Source: Tragulus kanchil (taxonomy: Eukaryota > Chordata > Mammalia > Artiodactyla > Tragulidae). From it: 64,000 nt of DNA. Location: contig JAIOJX010000006.1 in the NCBI GenBank assembly GCA_022376925.1, positions 61,031,394-61,095,393 on the forward strand. The letters run 5' to 3'. The position numbers and the translations under genes are program-made. Positions 48,756 to 60,509 of the stretch are shown here, one piece after another (within the stretch, counting starts at the first letter, position 1; each line of letters opens with the position of its first letter). The notes under the pieces were generated by a model. The model was not told the origin of the DNA, did not search any database, and saw only the letters and a list, made by a program, of their open reading frames with translations.

Positions 48756-49870
48756 GTGGGGAAACTTGAGCTGTAAAAAATGTATCATGCAAACAAGAGG
48801 AAAGACCAGCAAGTGCCCTAAAAGGGGGCCTAAGCAGAGCCTTGGTGGAGAAAGGGCAATGATCAGCGTGAAAACTCCAAGAATCCGCCCGGATCGCCAG
48901 CAGAAATCAAGACACTGCGAAGATAGGATACTTTTGACTCTTCTTAAGTTTCTCTTCCCATTTTAATTTTTAATTTCTTTTTTTAAAATTTTTAATTATT
49001 AATTATTTTTTAAATTTTAATTCTTGATAACTTCTAATTGTCTTTCCTCTTTGCCACTGCTTCCTCCCTCTATGTTCTAAATGTAAAACTTTCTCCTATC
49101 TACACTATCCTCTAGAGAAATATTTCCTACCTTCCTGTCTCCACTATACTCTTCCAACTGCACTAAACAATACAACATACTAATCTTGGCTGCATAACCC
49201 TATAAAATCTTTCCAAGACGAATCTATTCCTTCTCATTACCAATACATTCTCCACCTCCTCATCCCCAACACATGTCTTAGTTAAAAATTGCTTTCAATG
49301 AAATAGTCCAAGCCAGGACTTTGCCCAGAATCTACTTTTACAGACACTATTTTAATTAATTCAGAGCTTAACGGGCAAGTACCATCGTTGATTGCGTCGT
49401 TTGCCAGAAAAATTTCCTATGCTTTGTCACTGTAAGACTGGTTAGATGTGGTTATTGCTGTGTATGTATGCATATCTTACGACTATGTTAGAAAACATCT
49501 GCATGCTTTTATGACTGTCACCCATCTGGGATGCACCTCTTGCTCCTCAGATGCTAGTATTTGCACTAATATCACGGAACACCATAGCAAACCAGACATA
49601 GAGTCTAGACCCACTGACCAATCATCAAACAAAGGATCCTCGGAGTAGAAGCCCTGATTGCAAGACCCCACACTGTCAAAGAACATACAGCACTAGAGAT
49701 TATTCACCTGTAAACAAGACCTAACACCACCCAAGACACAAATAATTGAACCCTTCTAGAAGGACAGAAACCCAAGGGAAGGGAGAATTCAACCAAGAAG
49801 CCTGGTGGGAAAAAGAATCCATACACAGAGACAACCACAAAAAAACAAAAACTAACCTAATAATGAAATG
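48756..49870 (+). promoter_or_regulatory. L1-D 5' UTR
   Basis: Contains 'ctaaaagggggcctaagcag', 'gatcagcgtgaaaactccaa' and 'aatcaagacactgcgaagat', which I associate with a bovine L1 5' UTR, followed by AT-rich and CT-rich stretches. Only the last 150 or so bases resemble the L1-A 5' UTR. The 5' boundary is approximate. Confidence 0.6.
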
Positions 49871-49875
49871 ACAGA

Positions 49876-50756
49876 GAAACACTGCACAAATGAAGGACCA
49901 AGCTAGAGAAACACCGCTTCAAATGACAGAGGAGGAGATAGACAAATGATCTGAAAGAGAATACAGAAAAACGATACTAATGAGGATGCAAAACACCGAA
50001 AACAGAATATTAGAGGAAATTAGTGCACTGAGAAGAGATACACAAGAAATGAAAAATAAGCAAAGACAGACCACCAACTCAATTGCTGAACTCAAACATA
50101 CTATAGAAGGTCTCAAAAGTAAAATATTGGAGGCAGAAGAACGGATAAGTGAGCTGGAAGATAGACTGGTTGAGATAAATACGGAGGAACAGAACAAAGC
50201 TGAAATAATTCAAAGCACTGAGGATAGCTTCAGGGACATATGAGACAATCTCAAACGCAGCAAGGTTAGAATTATAGGAGTTCCAGAAGAAGAAGAGGGG
50301 AAGAAAGGCTATGCAAAAATTCATGAAGAGGTTATAGTGGAAAATTTCCCCAGCATGGGAAAGGAAATAGTCAACCAAGTCCAAGAAGCACAAAGGGTTC
50401 CATACAGGTAAACCCCTGAAGAAACACACCAAGGCACAATCTAATCAAACTCACACAGACTAAATATAAAGACAGATTACTAAAAGCAGCTAGAAGCAAG
50501 CAACAAATAACATATAAAGGAAACCCAATATGTCTAACTGCGGATCTCTCAACAGAAACCCTGCAGGCCAGATTAGAATGGCAAGACACATTTAAACGGC
50601 TAAAAGAGAATAATCTGCAACCACGAATTCTCTACACAGCAAAAATCTCATTCAGAATCGATGGAGAAGTCAAAAGTTTCTCAGACAGACAAAAACTAAA
50701 AGAATTCTGTACCACAAAACCAGCCCTACAACCAGTGCTAAAGGGCCTGATATAGC
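49876..50756 (+). pseudogene. L1-D ORF1 remnant
   Basis: ORF1p binds L1 RNA as a coiled-coil trimer. The coiled-coil part is open at 49980-50243, with heptad-like spacing and segments such as Ile-Ser-Glu-Leu-Glu-Asp-Arg. The RNA-binding part follows, with Arg-Ile-Ile-Gly-Val-Pro-Glu-Glu. A TGA at 50241-50243 and later a frame change near 50408 break it. The C-terminal domain then runs to Leu-Lys-Gly-Leu-Ile and TAG at about 50754-50756. Two early TGA codons lie upstream of 49980, one of them a likely CpG decay of an Arg codon. About 293 codons long, shorter than typical ORF1p. Confidence 0.85.
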
Positions 50757-50837
50757 GAATAAATACAAGAGTAGAAGAAGTCCTACAAATCAAACCCCAG
50801 ACTTCTAAGAAGAAGACAATAGGAACATTCATATCAA

Positions 50838-53800
50838 TAATTACTATGAATGTAAATCGATTAAATGCCCCAACCAAATGACACAGGCTGGCTGAATGGA
50901 TCCAGAAACATGACCCATATATATGCTGTTTACAAGAAACCCACTTCAGACCTAGAGACACACATAGACTGAAAGTGAGAGGCTGGAAAAAGATATTCCA
51001 TGCAAATGGAAGTCAAAAGAAAACTGGGGTAGTAATCCTAATATCAGACAAAACAGATTTTAAAGTAAAGAATATTCTAAGAGACAAGGCAGGTCACTAC
51101 ATCATGATTAAGGGATCCATCCAAGAGCAAGACATAACAATCATGAATATCTACGCACCAAACACAGGGGCACCTCAATACATAAGACAGATACTTTCAG
51201 ACTTAAAAGAAGAAATCAACAATAACACAGCAACAGTAGGAGACTTTAACACTCCTCTCACACCAATGGATAGATCATCCAAACAGAAAATTAATAAAGA
51301 AACACAAGCCTTAAATGCCACAGAAGAAATGATGGACCTCATTGATATCTTTAGGACGCTCCATCCAAATGCAGAAGAATACACTTTCTTCTCAAGTGCT
51401 CACAGAACATTCTCCAGGATAGACCACATCTTGGGCCACAAATCAAACTTCAGTCAATTCAAGAAAACTGAAATTATACCAACCATCTTCTCAGACCACA
51501 ACGCAATGAGAATAGAGATCAACTACAGGAAAAAAAAAACGATAAAAATACAAAGACATGGCGATTAAACAATACAAACCTAAAAATCCAACTGATTACT
51601 GAGGAGATCAAAGGAGAAATTAAACAATTTCTAGAAGAAAATGACAATGAACATACGACCGTGCAAAACCTATGGGATACCGCAAAAGCAGTTCTAAGAG
51701 GGAAATTTATAGCAATACAATCCCACCTCAAGAAACTTGGAAAATATGAAGCAGATGACCTCACTCTCCGCTTAAAACAACTGGAGAAAGAAGAACAAAA
51801 ACATCCCAAAGCCAGCAGAAGACGAGAAATTTTAAAGACTAGAGCAGAAATAAATGAGAAAGATAGTACAGACAACTAAAACAAAAGGCTGGTTCTTTGA
51901 AACGGTAAACAAAATTGACAAGCCCCTGGCCAAATTCATCAAGAGAAAGAGAGAGAAGAACGAGATTACAACAGATCATGCAGAAATCCAACGGATTCTA
52001 AGGGACTATTATGAGCAACTCTATGGGAACAAACTGAACAACCTGGAAGACATGGACAGTTTCATGGGGAAGATTAATCTCCCAAGACTGAGCCAGGAAG
52101 AAACAGAAACTTTGAACAACCCAATCACAAGCTCAGAAATCGAATTTGTGATTAAAAATCTACCCAAAAATAAAAGCCCAGGGCCAGATGGCTTCACAGC
52201 CGAATTCTACCAAACATTTAAAGAAGAGCTAATGCCTGTCCTTCTAAAACTCTTTCAAAAAATTGCACAGGAAGGAAAACTTTCAAACACATTCTACGAG
52301 GCCATTATCACCCTGATACCCAAACCAGTCAAAGGCAATAGAAAAAAGGAAAATTACAGACCAATTTCTCTGCTGAACTTAGATGCCAAGATCTTCAACA
52401 AAATCCTAGCAAACAAAATTCAACAACACATCAAAAAAACTCATACATCACGATCAAGTCGTGTTCATCCCAGGCATGCAAGTATTCTTCAACATCTGCA
52501 AATCAACCAATGTGATACACCATATCAGCAAACTGAAAGACAGAAATCACATGATCATCTCAATAGATGCAGAAAAAGCCTTCGACAAAGTACAACATTC
52601 ATTTATGATCAAAACTCTTAGGAAAATGGGCATAGAAGAAATCTATTTCCACATAGTGATAACCATATTTGAGAAACCCACAGGGAACATTATCCTACAC
52701 GGAAAAAAAAACTGAAAGCAGTCCCTCTAAGATTAGGAACAAGACAGGGGTGTCCACTTTCAACACTGCTATTCAACATAGTCCCGGAGGTTCTAGCAAC
52801 GGCAATAAGAGAAGAGAAAGGAATCAAAGGAATCCAGACTGGAAAGGAAGAAGTCAAGCTCTCTCTTTTTGCAGATGACATGATATTATACATAGAAAAT
52901 CCCAAAGACACCATTACAAAGCTACTAGAGCAAATCAACAAATTCAACAAAGTCGCAGGATAGAAAGTCAACACACAGAAATCACTGGCATTCCTATACA
53001 CAAACAATGAAAAATCAGAAAATGAAATCAAAGAGGCAATCCCCTTCACCATTGCAACCAAAAGAATCAAATATCTATGAATAAATCAACCCAAAGGAAC
53101 AAAAGAATTGTACACAGAAAATTACAAGACATTCATGAAAGAAATTAAAGAAGACTTAAACAGATGGTGAGATATTCCATGTTCCTGGGTCAGAAGAATC
53201 AATATTGTGAAAATGACCATACTACCAAATATCATCTACAGATTCAATGCAATACCTATTCAACTTCCATTGACATTTTTCAGTGAACTAGACCAAAGAA
53301 TAACACCGTTCATATGGAAACACAAAAGACCTTGAATAGCCAAAGCAATTCTGAGAAAGAAAAACGGAGCTGGAGGGATCAGCCTCCCTAACTTCAGACT
53401 CTATTACAAAGCAACAGTCCTCGAGACAGTATGGTACTGGCACAAAAACAGAACTGTAGACCAATGGAACAAGATCGAGAACCCAGAGATAAACCGACAC
53501 ACCTATGGGTACCTTATTTTTGACAAAGGAGGCGAAACTATAAAATGGGACAAAGACAGCCTCTTCAACAAGTGTTGCTGGGAAAATTGGACAGCTACAT
53601 GCAAAAAAATGAAAGTGGAACATTCCCTGACACCATACACTAAGATCAACTCAAAATGGATTAAAGACCTAAATGTAAGACCAGAAACCATCAAACTCTT
53701 AGAGGAGAATATAGGCAAAACCCTCAAGGACATCAATCAAAGCAAGATCTTCTCTGACTCACCAACTAAAATAATGGAACTGAAAAGAAAAATGAACATA

Positions 53801-54592
53801 TGGGACCTCATGAAATTTCAAAGCTTTTGTACAGCAAAAGAAATGACAAAAAAGTTGAACAGACACCTCACAGAGTGGGAGAAAATCATAGCAAATGAAG
53901 CAACAGACAAAGAATTAATCTCCAAAATCTACAAGCAACTCAGACAACTCAGCACAGGGAAAACGAACAACCCAATCAAAAAATGGGAAAAAGATCTAAA
54001 GAGACGCCTCTCCAAAGAGGACATACAGATGGCCCCAAAGCACATGAAACAATGCTCAACCTCTATTATTATTAGAGAAATGCAAATTAAAACTACAATG
54101 AGATACCACCTCACACCCGTCAGAATGGCCATCATCCACAAATCTACAGCCAATAAATGCTGGAGAGGGTGCGGAGAAGAGGGAACCCTCTTACATTGCT
54201 GGTGGGAATGTAAATTGATACAGCCTCTATGGAAGACAGTATGGAGATTTTTTAAAAAACTAAAAATAGAAGCACCATACGACCCAGCAATCCCACTATT
54301 AGGCTTATATCCTGATGAAATCAAAACTGAAAGAAGCACCTGTACCCCACTGTTCATTGCAACTCTCTATGCAATAACCAGAACTTGGAAGCAACCTAGA
54401 TGTCCATCAATGAATGAATGGATCCAGAAGCTTCGGTGCATATATACAATGGAATACTACTCAGCTGTTAAAAGAAATGCAGAAGACTCAGTCCTAATGA
54501 AGTGGCTGGCTCTAGAACCTATCATAAAAAGTGAAGTAAGTCAAAAAGAGAAAGACAAATACAGTATACTAAGACACATATATGGAATCTAG
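50838..54592 (+). pseudogene. L1-D ORF2 remnant (endonuclease, reverse transcriptase, zinc motif)
   Basis: The parent protein nicks DNA and reverse-transcribes L1 RNA. The endonuclease keeps Met-Asn-Val-Asn at its start, Gln-Glu-Thr-His (about 50933-50944), Gly-Asp-Phe-Asn (about 51240-51251) and Ser-Asp-His (about 51492-51500). Reverse transcriptase keeps Ser-Pro-Gly-Pro-Asp-Gly and the catalytic Phe-Ala-Asp-Asp at 52868-52879. The C-terminal motif C-x3-C-x7-H-x4-C is intact near 54158-54211. The frame breaks at a TGA near 50878, at A-runs (51531-51540, 52703-52711 and near 52440), and at several stops after 52960. From 53609 to 54592 the frame is open for 327 codons. Length of 3755 bp is normal for the family. 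Confidence 0.9.
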
Positions 54593-55888
54593 TAGGACGG
54601 TCTTGATAACACACCCAGGGAACTCATGGAAAAACAGACAGAGCATAGACATAGGGACATTGCGGGGAAGAAATAGGGCGGGGGAAGCATTGAGGGAGTA
54701 ACATGGAAACCTATACTGTCATGTGTGGAAAAGCTTATAGCTAGTGTGAAATAAAATTTGAGGAGAATAAATAGGAACATTCCCTGACACCATACACTAA
54801 GATCAACTCAAAATGGATTAAAGACCTAAATGTAAGACCAGAAACCATCAAACTCTTAGAGGAGAATATAGGCAAAACCCTCAAGGACATCAATCAAAGC
54901 AAGATCTTCTCTGACTCACCAACTAAAATAATGGAACTGAAAAGAAAAATGAACATATGGGACCTCATGAAATTTCAAAGCTTTTGTACAGCAAAAGAAA
55001 TGACAAAAAAGTTGAACAGACACCTCACAGAGTGGGAGAAAATCATAGCAAATGAAGCAACAGACAAAGAATTAATCTCCAAAATCTACAAGCAACTCAG
55101 ACAACTCAGCACAGGGAAAACGAACAACCCAATCAAAAAATGGGAAAAAGATCTAAAGAGACGCCTCTCCAAAGAGGACATACAGATGGCCCCAAAGCAC
55201 ATGAAACAATGCTCAACCTCTATTATTATTAGAGAAATGCAAATTAAAACTACAATGAGATACCACCTCACACCCGTCAGAATGGCCATCATCCACAAAT
55301 CTACAGCCAATAAATGCTGGAGAGGGTGCGGAGAAGAGGGAACCCTCTTACATTGCTGGTGGGAATGTAAATTGATACAGCCTCTATGGAAGACAGTATG
55401 GAGATTTTTTAAAAAACTAAAAATAGAAGCACCATACGACCCAGCAATCCCACTATTAGGCTTATATCCTGATGAAATCAAAACTGAAAGAAGCACCTGT
55501 ACCCCACTGTTCATTGCAACTCTCTATGCAATAACTAGAACTTGGAAGCAACCTAGATGTCCATCAATGAATGAATGGATCCAGAAGCTTCGGTGCATAT
55601 ATACAATGGAATACTACTCAGCTGTTAAAAGAAATGCAGAAGACTCAGTCCTAATGAAGTGGCTGGCTCTAGAACCTATCATAAAAAGTGAAGTAAGTCA
55701 AAAAGAGAAAGACAAATACAGTATACTAAGACACATATATGGAATCTAGTAGGACGGTCTTGATAACACACCCAGGGAACTCATGGAAAAACAGACAGAG
55801 CATAGACATAGGGACATTGCGGGGAAGAAATAGGGCGGGGGAAGCATTGAGGGAGTAACATGGAAACCTATACTGTCATGTGTGGAAA
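53617..55888. repeat. Tandem duplication 15, unit 1157 bp, junction 54773/54774
   Basis: 53617 onward recurs from 54774. After 'atgtgtggaaaag' the first copy (54733-54773) no longer matches the second (55891 onward), although shared words such as 'atagctagtgt' persist, as in badly read sequence. One T/C difference lies near 54376/55533. Confidence 0.93.
54931..55749 (+). pseudogene. L1-D ORF2 C-terminal segment, second copy
   Basis: A 272-codon open stretch identical in translation to the last 272 codons of the frame at 53609-54592. It exists because of duplication 15 and ends at the same TAG after His-Ile-Tyr-Gly-Ile. A third, shorter copy (about 60 codons) is at 56669-56851 through duplication 16. 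Neither copy is a separate gene. Confidence 0.9.
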
Positions 55889-57705
55889 AGATAGCTAGTG
55901 TCATAGTGCTAAGGGAATAGGAGTGCTTACAGTGTCTTGGGGCGATGGTCTGGAGGGGTGGGATGGGAGGAACTGGGTGGGTAAGGACCACGGATATGCA
56001 TATGACTGATCTGGGAACATACATGTCTGTGAATAAGAAAACTCTGTAAAACCTTTCAAATAAAGAATAATAATAAAAAAAAAAAAACAGGAAAGAATTA
56101 ACAGGAATCAAAGTGCCCACAGTTTTTTGTTTTGCTTGCTTGTGTTGTTCACATATACAATGGTTAATAGTTGATTTTAAAACTACTAAAGTATATCAGT
56201 ACAAAACTTTGATTTTGTTAAAAAACAAGAAATTTATGGTCCTTGAAAATGTAAGCTTCATTTTTTGAGAAAAGAAGAATATCCTATTTTTGGTATCATA
56301 TATCTGAAATTAGTTTGTGATGATGGATGGAACTCATAACTTAAATCTCAATCTATTTGTTTATGTAAAACGTTTCAGATGCAGTTTTAACTGCAGTTTT
56401 GCTCAAGGTTATTTACCTGACATCCATTTTACCCAGTTCTTTCTCCTTTCTCCTTATTTTCAAAGCTGATTTATTCAGTTATCTTCCCTCCTTCACAAGG
56501 TTATGTGCTTTTGAGTAGGTGGACTGTGTCCTTTTGCAATGGCTCTTAGCATTTCCCAACTGTCTATAGCTATCTCATCTACTTTGGCAGTGACTGGTTT
56601 AATTCTTACTGACTAATGAAATGTGAAAGTCTATCACATGCTTCGGAAGCAACCTAGATGTCCATCCAATGAATGAATGGATCCAGAAGCTTCGGTGCAT
56701 ATATACAATGGAATACTACTCAGCTGTTAAAAGAAATGCAGAAGACTCAGTCCTAATGAAGTGGCTGGCTCTAGAACCTATCATAAAAAGTGAAGTAAGT
56801 CAAAAAGAGAAAGACAAATACAGTATACTAAGACACATATATGGAATCTAGTAGGACGGTCTTGATAACACACCCAGGGAACTCATGGAAAAACAGACAG
56901 AGCATAGACATAGGGACATTGCGGGGAAGAAATAGGGCGGGGGAAGCATTGAGGGAGTAACATGGAAACCTATACTGTCATGTGTGGAAAAGATAGCTAG
57001 TGTCATAGTGCTAAGGGAATAGGAGTGCTTACAGTGTCTTGGGGCGATGGTCTGGAGGGGTGGGATGGGAGGAACTGGGTGGGTAAGGACCACGGATATG
57101 CATATGACTGATCTGGGAACATACATGTCTGTGAATAAGAAAACTCTGTAAAACCTTTCAAATAAAGAATAATAATAAAAAAAAAAACAGGAAAGAATTA
57201 ACAGGAATCAAAGTGCCCACAGTTTTTTGTTTTGCTTGCTTGTGTTGTTCACATATACAATGGTTAATAGTTGATTTTAAAACTACTAAAGTATATCAGT
57301 ACAAAACTTTGATTTTGTTAAAAAACAAGAAATTTATGGTCCTTGAAAATGTAAGCTTCATTTTTTGAGAAAAGAAGAATATCCTATTTTTGGTATCATA
57401 TATCTGAAATTAGTTTGTGATGATGGATGGAACTCATAACTTAAATCTCAATCTATTTGTTTATGTAAAAACGTTTCAGATGCAGTTTTAACTGCAGTTT
57501 TGCTCAAGGTTATTTACCTGACATCCATTTTACCCAGTTCTTTCTCCTTTCTCCTTATTTTCAAAGCTGATTTATTCAGTTATCTTCCCTCCTTCACAAG
57601 GTTATGTGCTTTTGAGTAGGTGGACTGTGTCCTTTTGCAATGGCTCTTAGCATTTCCCAACTGTCTATAGCTATCTCATCTACTTTGGCAGTGACTGGTT
57701 TAATC
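55543..57705. repeat. Tandem duplication 16, unit about 1102 bp, junction about 56644
   Basis: 55543 onward recurs from 56645, with an extra C near 56666, A-run differences near 56085/57185 and 56389/57491, and a garbled first-copy end. The first copy has about 22 fewer bases between 'ggtttaat' and 'actaatgaaatgtg' (56600-56613) than the second. Confidence 0.93.
56645..57187 (+). mobile_element. Extra copy of the L1-D 3' end
   Basis: The last part of ORF2, the 3' UTR and the poly-A of L1-D, repeated by duplication 16. Same single insertion as the copy ending at 56087. Confidence 0.9.
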
Positions 57706-58345
57706 ATGAACTCTTGACATAATTGCAACTAATGAAATGTGAAAGTCTATCACATGCTTCCATGAAATGTTTAATTATTCTTAACAGGAAACCTCCCCAA
57801 AAGATTATTCCTTTGCTCTCAGTGGCTTATTTCCTTTACTGGGTATGACTGTCTCCTGGAACACTGCTGTCATCTTACAGTAACTGGGAAACTAGTCTAG
57901 GATAATGTTGACAGGCCAGAGATACATAATAGAACATGTAGAAGTGCCTGATACCTTAAGGATTTTATTTGATGATACAGTACAATGAATATTTTGCTTG
58001 AAATTTCAATGTTCATTTTTCATCTGAAATAATATTCTAAAATTATAATGATTACAGCAAATCACAGTTAAACATGGAACTATATTTTAATATGACAATT
58101 GAAACTTCTCTTTATATATGTATTGTCACATTAGAGGTCACATTAAAGACCCTTGTTAAAACATTTGCTTTTGTTCTCTACAAAGAGAAAACATTTCGTA
58201 TAATAATGGGAGACTTTTTTGAGTCACTTCTTTCCGTGAGATAAAGTTATATTGAGCCACTGACACATACCAACTCATTCCATTCTGCTTATTATCTATA
58301 AGTAGTTGGACAGGGAGAAGAAGGAAATTTAGAGCAGTGACCATT
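57190..58345. other. AT-rich flank of L1-D and intergenic DNA
   Basis: First part is the copy of 56088-56640. I find no repeat or gene. The 74-residue minus frame at 58156-58380 has no recognisable domain. Confidence 0.5.
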
Positions 58346-58459
58346 GTACTTACTTCATACGACAGCAAGGTAATGATCAAAATCTTCCAAGGTAGACTTC
58401 AACAGTATATAAGTCGTAAACTTGCAAATGTAAAAGCTAGAATTAGAAGAGGCAGAGGA

Positions 58460-58968
58460 TACAATGGAATATTTCTCAGCTGTAAAAAGAAATGCATTTG
58501 AATCAGTCTTAATAAGGTGGATGACTCTAGAACCTATTATACAAAGTGAAGTAAGTCAAAAAGAGAAGGACAAATACAGTATACTAACACATATATATAG
58601 ATTCTAGAAAGATAGTACATTTGATAAATGCATATTCAGAGTAGCAGTGAAGAAACAGATGTAGAGAATACACTTATGGTCATTGAGGGAGGGAGAAGTG
58701 GATGAAAAGTATGGAAAAACTAACATGCAAACCTATACTAATATATGTAAAAAAGACAACCATTGTGAATATGCTGTAAGACTAAGGAAATTTATATGGG
58801 GCTACACAATAACCTGGAGGGGTGGGGTGGGGAGGGAATGGAAGAGGGTTTAAGGTAGGAGAGGTCACAGGTATACCTACGACTGATTTGGTTTTATGTA
58901 TAGCTATAAACAATGAAGCTCTATAAAAGTAAAATAAAAATAATGATATATACATGCAAAAAAGAAAT
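58460..58968 (+). mobile_element. L1 3' fragment nested in BovB
   Basis: Starts in the ORF2 C-terminus ('tacaatggaatatttctcag') and runs through a 3' UTR with 'ctggaggggtggggtgggga' to an A-rich tail. Exact 9-bp target repeat ggcagagga at 58451-58459 and 58969-58977 shows a 5'-truncated L1 insertion into BovB. Confidence 0.9.
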
Positions 58969-59116
58969 GGCAGAGGAAACAGATCAATTTACCAACACCT
59001 GGTGGATCATAGAAAAAAAGGAAAAAACATGGAAATGACAGGAAGAAGAAATCTACTTCTATTTCATACACTGTGCTAAAACCTTTGACTCTGTGGATCA
59101 CAGCAAACTGTGGACA

Positions 59117-59402
59117 ATTTTTTTTTTTTTTTTTTTAGGGGAGTAGGGCCACTTCTATTAATCTTTCATTTATCTATTTCATCCATCTTTGTTCTTTGGC
59201 CCATGTGGGCCTCCTATCTCAGTGGCTGCTGTCACTGCAGAGCACCGGCTCTGGGTGCGTTTGCTCCAGAGCTCCGGTTCCGCAGTTAGACACATCGGTC
59301 CAGTCACTCTGAGGCACATGGGATCTTCCCAGGCCAGGGATCAAATCAGCGTCCCTTGCACTGCAAGGCGGTGTCTTTACCCACTGGACCACTAGGGAAG
59401 CC
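59117..59402 (-). mobile_element. CHR-type SINE nested in BovB
   Basis: Poly-T at the left, 'ttctttggcccatgtgggcc', 'gccagggatcaaatcagcg' (B-box in reverse) and 'ccactagggaagccc' at the right, which is a CHR SINE in reverse. Exact target repeat ctgtggaca lies at 59108-59116 and 59403-59411. Confidence 0.9.
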
Positions 59403-60223
59403 CTGTGGACAGTTTTTAAAGTAACGGTAATACCAGACCACCTTACCTGCAACCTGAGAAATCTGTATTAATGTCGAGAAGCAATAGTTAGACCTGAACA
59501 TGGAACAATGCTCTGGTTTCTAATTGAAAATGGCGTATGTCAAGTCTGTATATTGTCACCCTGATTGTTCAACTTCTGTGCAGAGTATATCATGCAAAAT
59601 GCATTTGAATCAGTCTTAATAAGGTGGATGACTCTAGAACCTATTATACAAAGTGAAGTAAGTCAAAAAGAGAAGGACAAATACAGTATACTAACACATA
59701 TATATAGATTCTAGAAAGATAGTACATTTGATAAATGCATATTCAGAGTAGCAGTGAAGAAACAGATGTAGAGAATACACTTATGGTCATTGAGGGAGGG
59801 AGAAGTGGATGAAAAGTATGGAAAAACTAACATGCAAACCTATACTAATATATGTAAAAAAGACAACCATTGTGAATATGCTGTAAGACTAAGGAAATTT
59901 ATATGGGGCTACACAATAACCTGGAGGGGTGGGGTGGGGAGGGAATGGAAGAGGGTTTAAGGTAGGAGAGGTCACAGGTATACCTACGACTGATTTGGTT
60001 TTATGTATAGCTATAAACAATGAAGCTCTATAAAAGTAAAATAAAAATAATGATATATACATGCAAAAAAGAAATGGCAGAGGAAACAGATCAATTTACC
60101 AACACCTGGTGGATCATAGAAAAAAAGGAAAAAACATGGAAATGACAGGAAGAAGAAATCTACTTCTATTTCATACACTGTGCTAAAACCTTTGACTCTG
60201 TGGATCACAGCAAACTGTGGACA

Positions 60224-60509
60224 ATTTTTTTTTTTTTTTTTTTAGGGGAGTAGGGCCACTTCTATTAATCTTTCATTTATCTATTTCATCCATCTTTGTT
60301 CTTTGGCCCATGTGGGCCTCCTATCTCAGTGGCTGCTGTCACTGCAGAGCACCGGCTCTGGGTGCGTTTGCTCCAGAGCTCCGGTTCCGCAGTTAGACAC
60401 ATCGGTCCAGTCACTCTGAGGCACATGGGATCTTCCCAGGCCAGGGATCAAATCAGCGTCCCTTGCACTGCAAGGCGGTGTCTTTACCCACTGGACCACT
60501 AGGGAAGCC
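60224..60509 (-). mobile_element. Second copy of the nested CHR SINE
   Basis: Copy of 59117-59402 at offset 1107 (duplication 17). The L1 3' fragment is likewise repeated, ending near 60075. Confidence 0.9.

Larger units (their letters stand above)
48756..56087 (+). mobile_element. Best-preserved L1 LINE (L1-D)
   Basis: Plus-strand order: 5' UTR (about 48756-49870), ORF1 (about 49876-50756), ORF2 (about 50838-54592), 3' UTR, AATAAA-containing tail and poly-A (56075-56087). Duplication 15 interrupts the 3' end: the first pass through the 3' UTR is garbled and stops at 54773, the sequence then jumps back into ORF2, and the true 3' end is reached in the second copy. Corrected length is about 6.2 kb. 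No target-site duplication was recognised. Confidence 0.9.

Noticed and set aside
53609..56851. Three nested open frames (327, 272 and 60 codons) as a tandem gene family
   Set aside because: All end at the same L1 ORF2 stop and are copies made by duplications 15 and 16.
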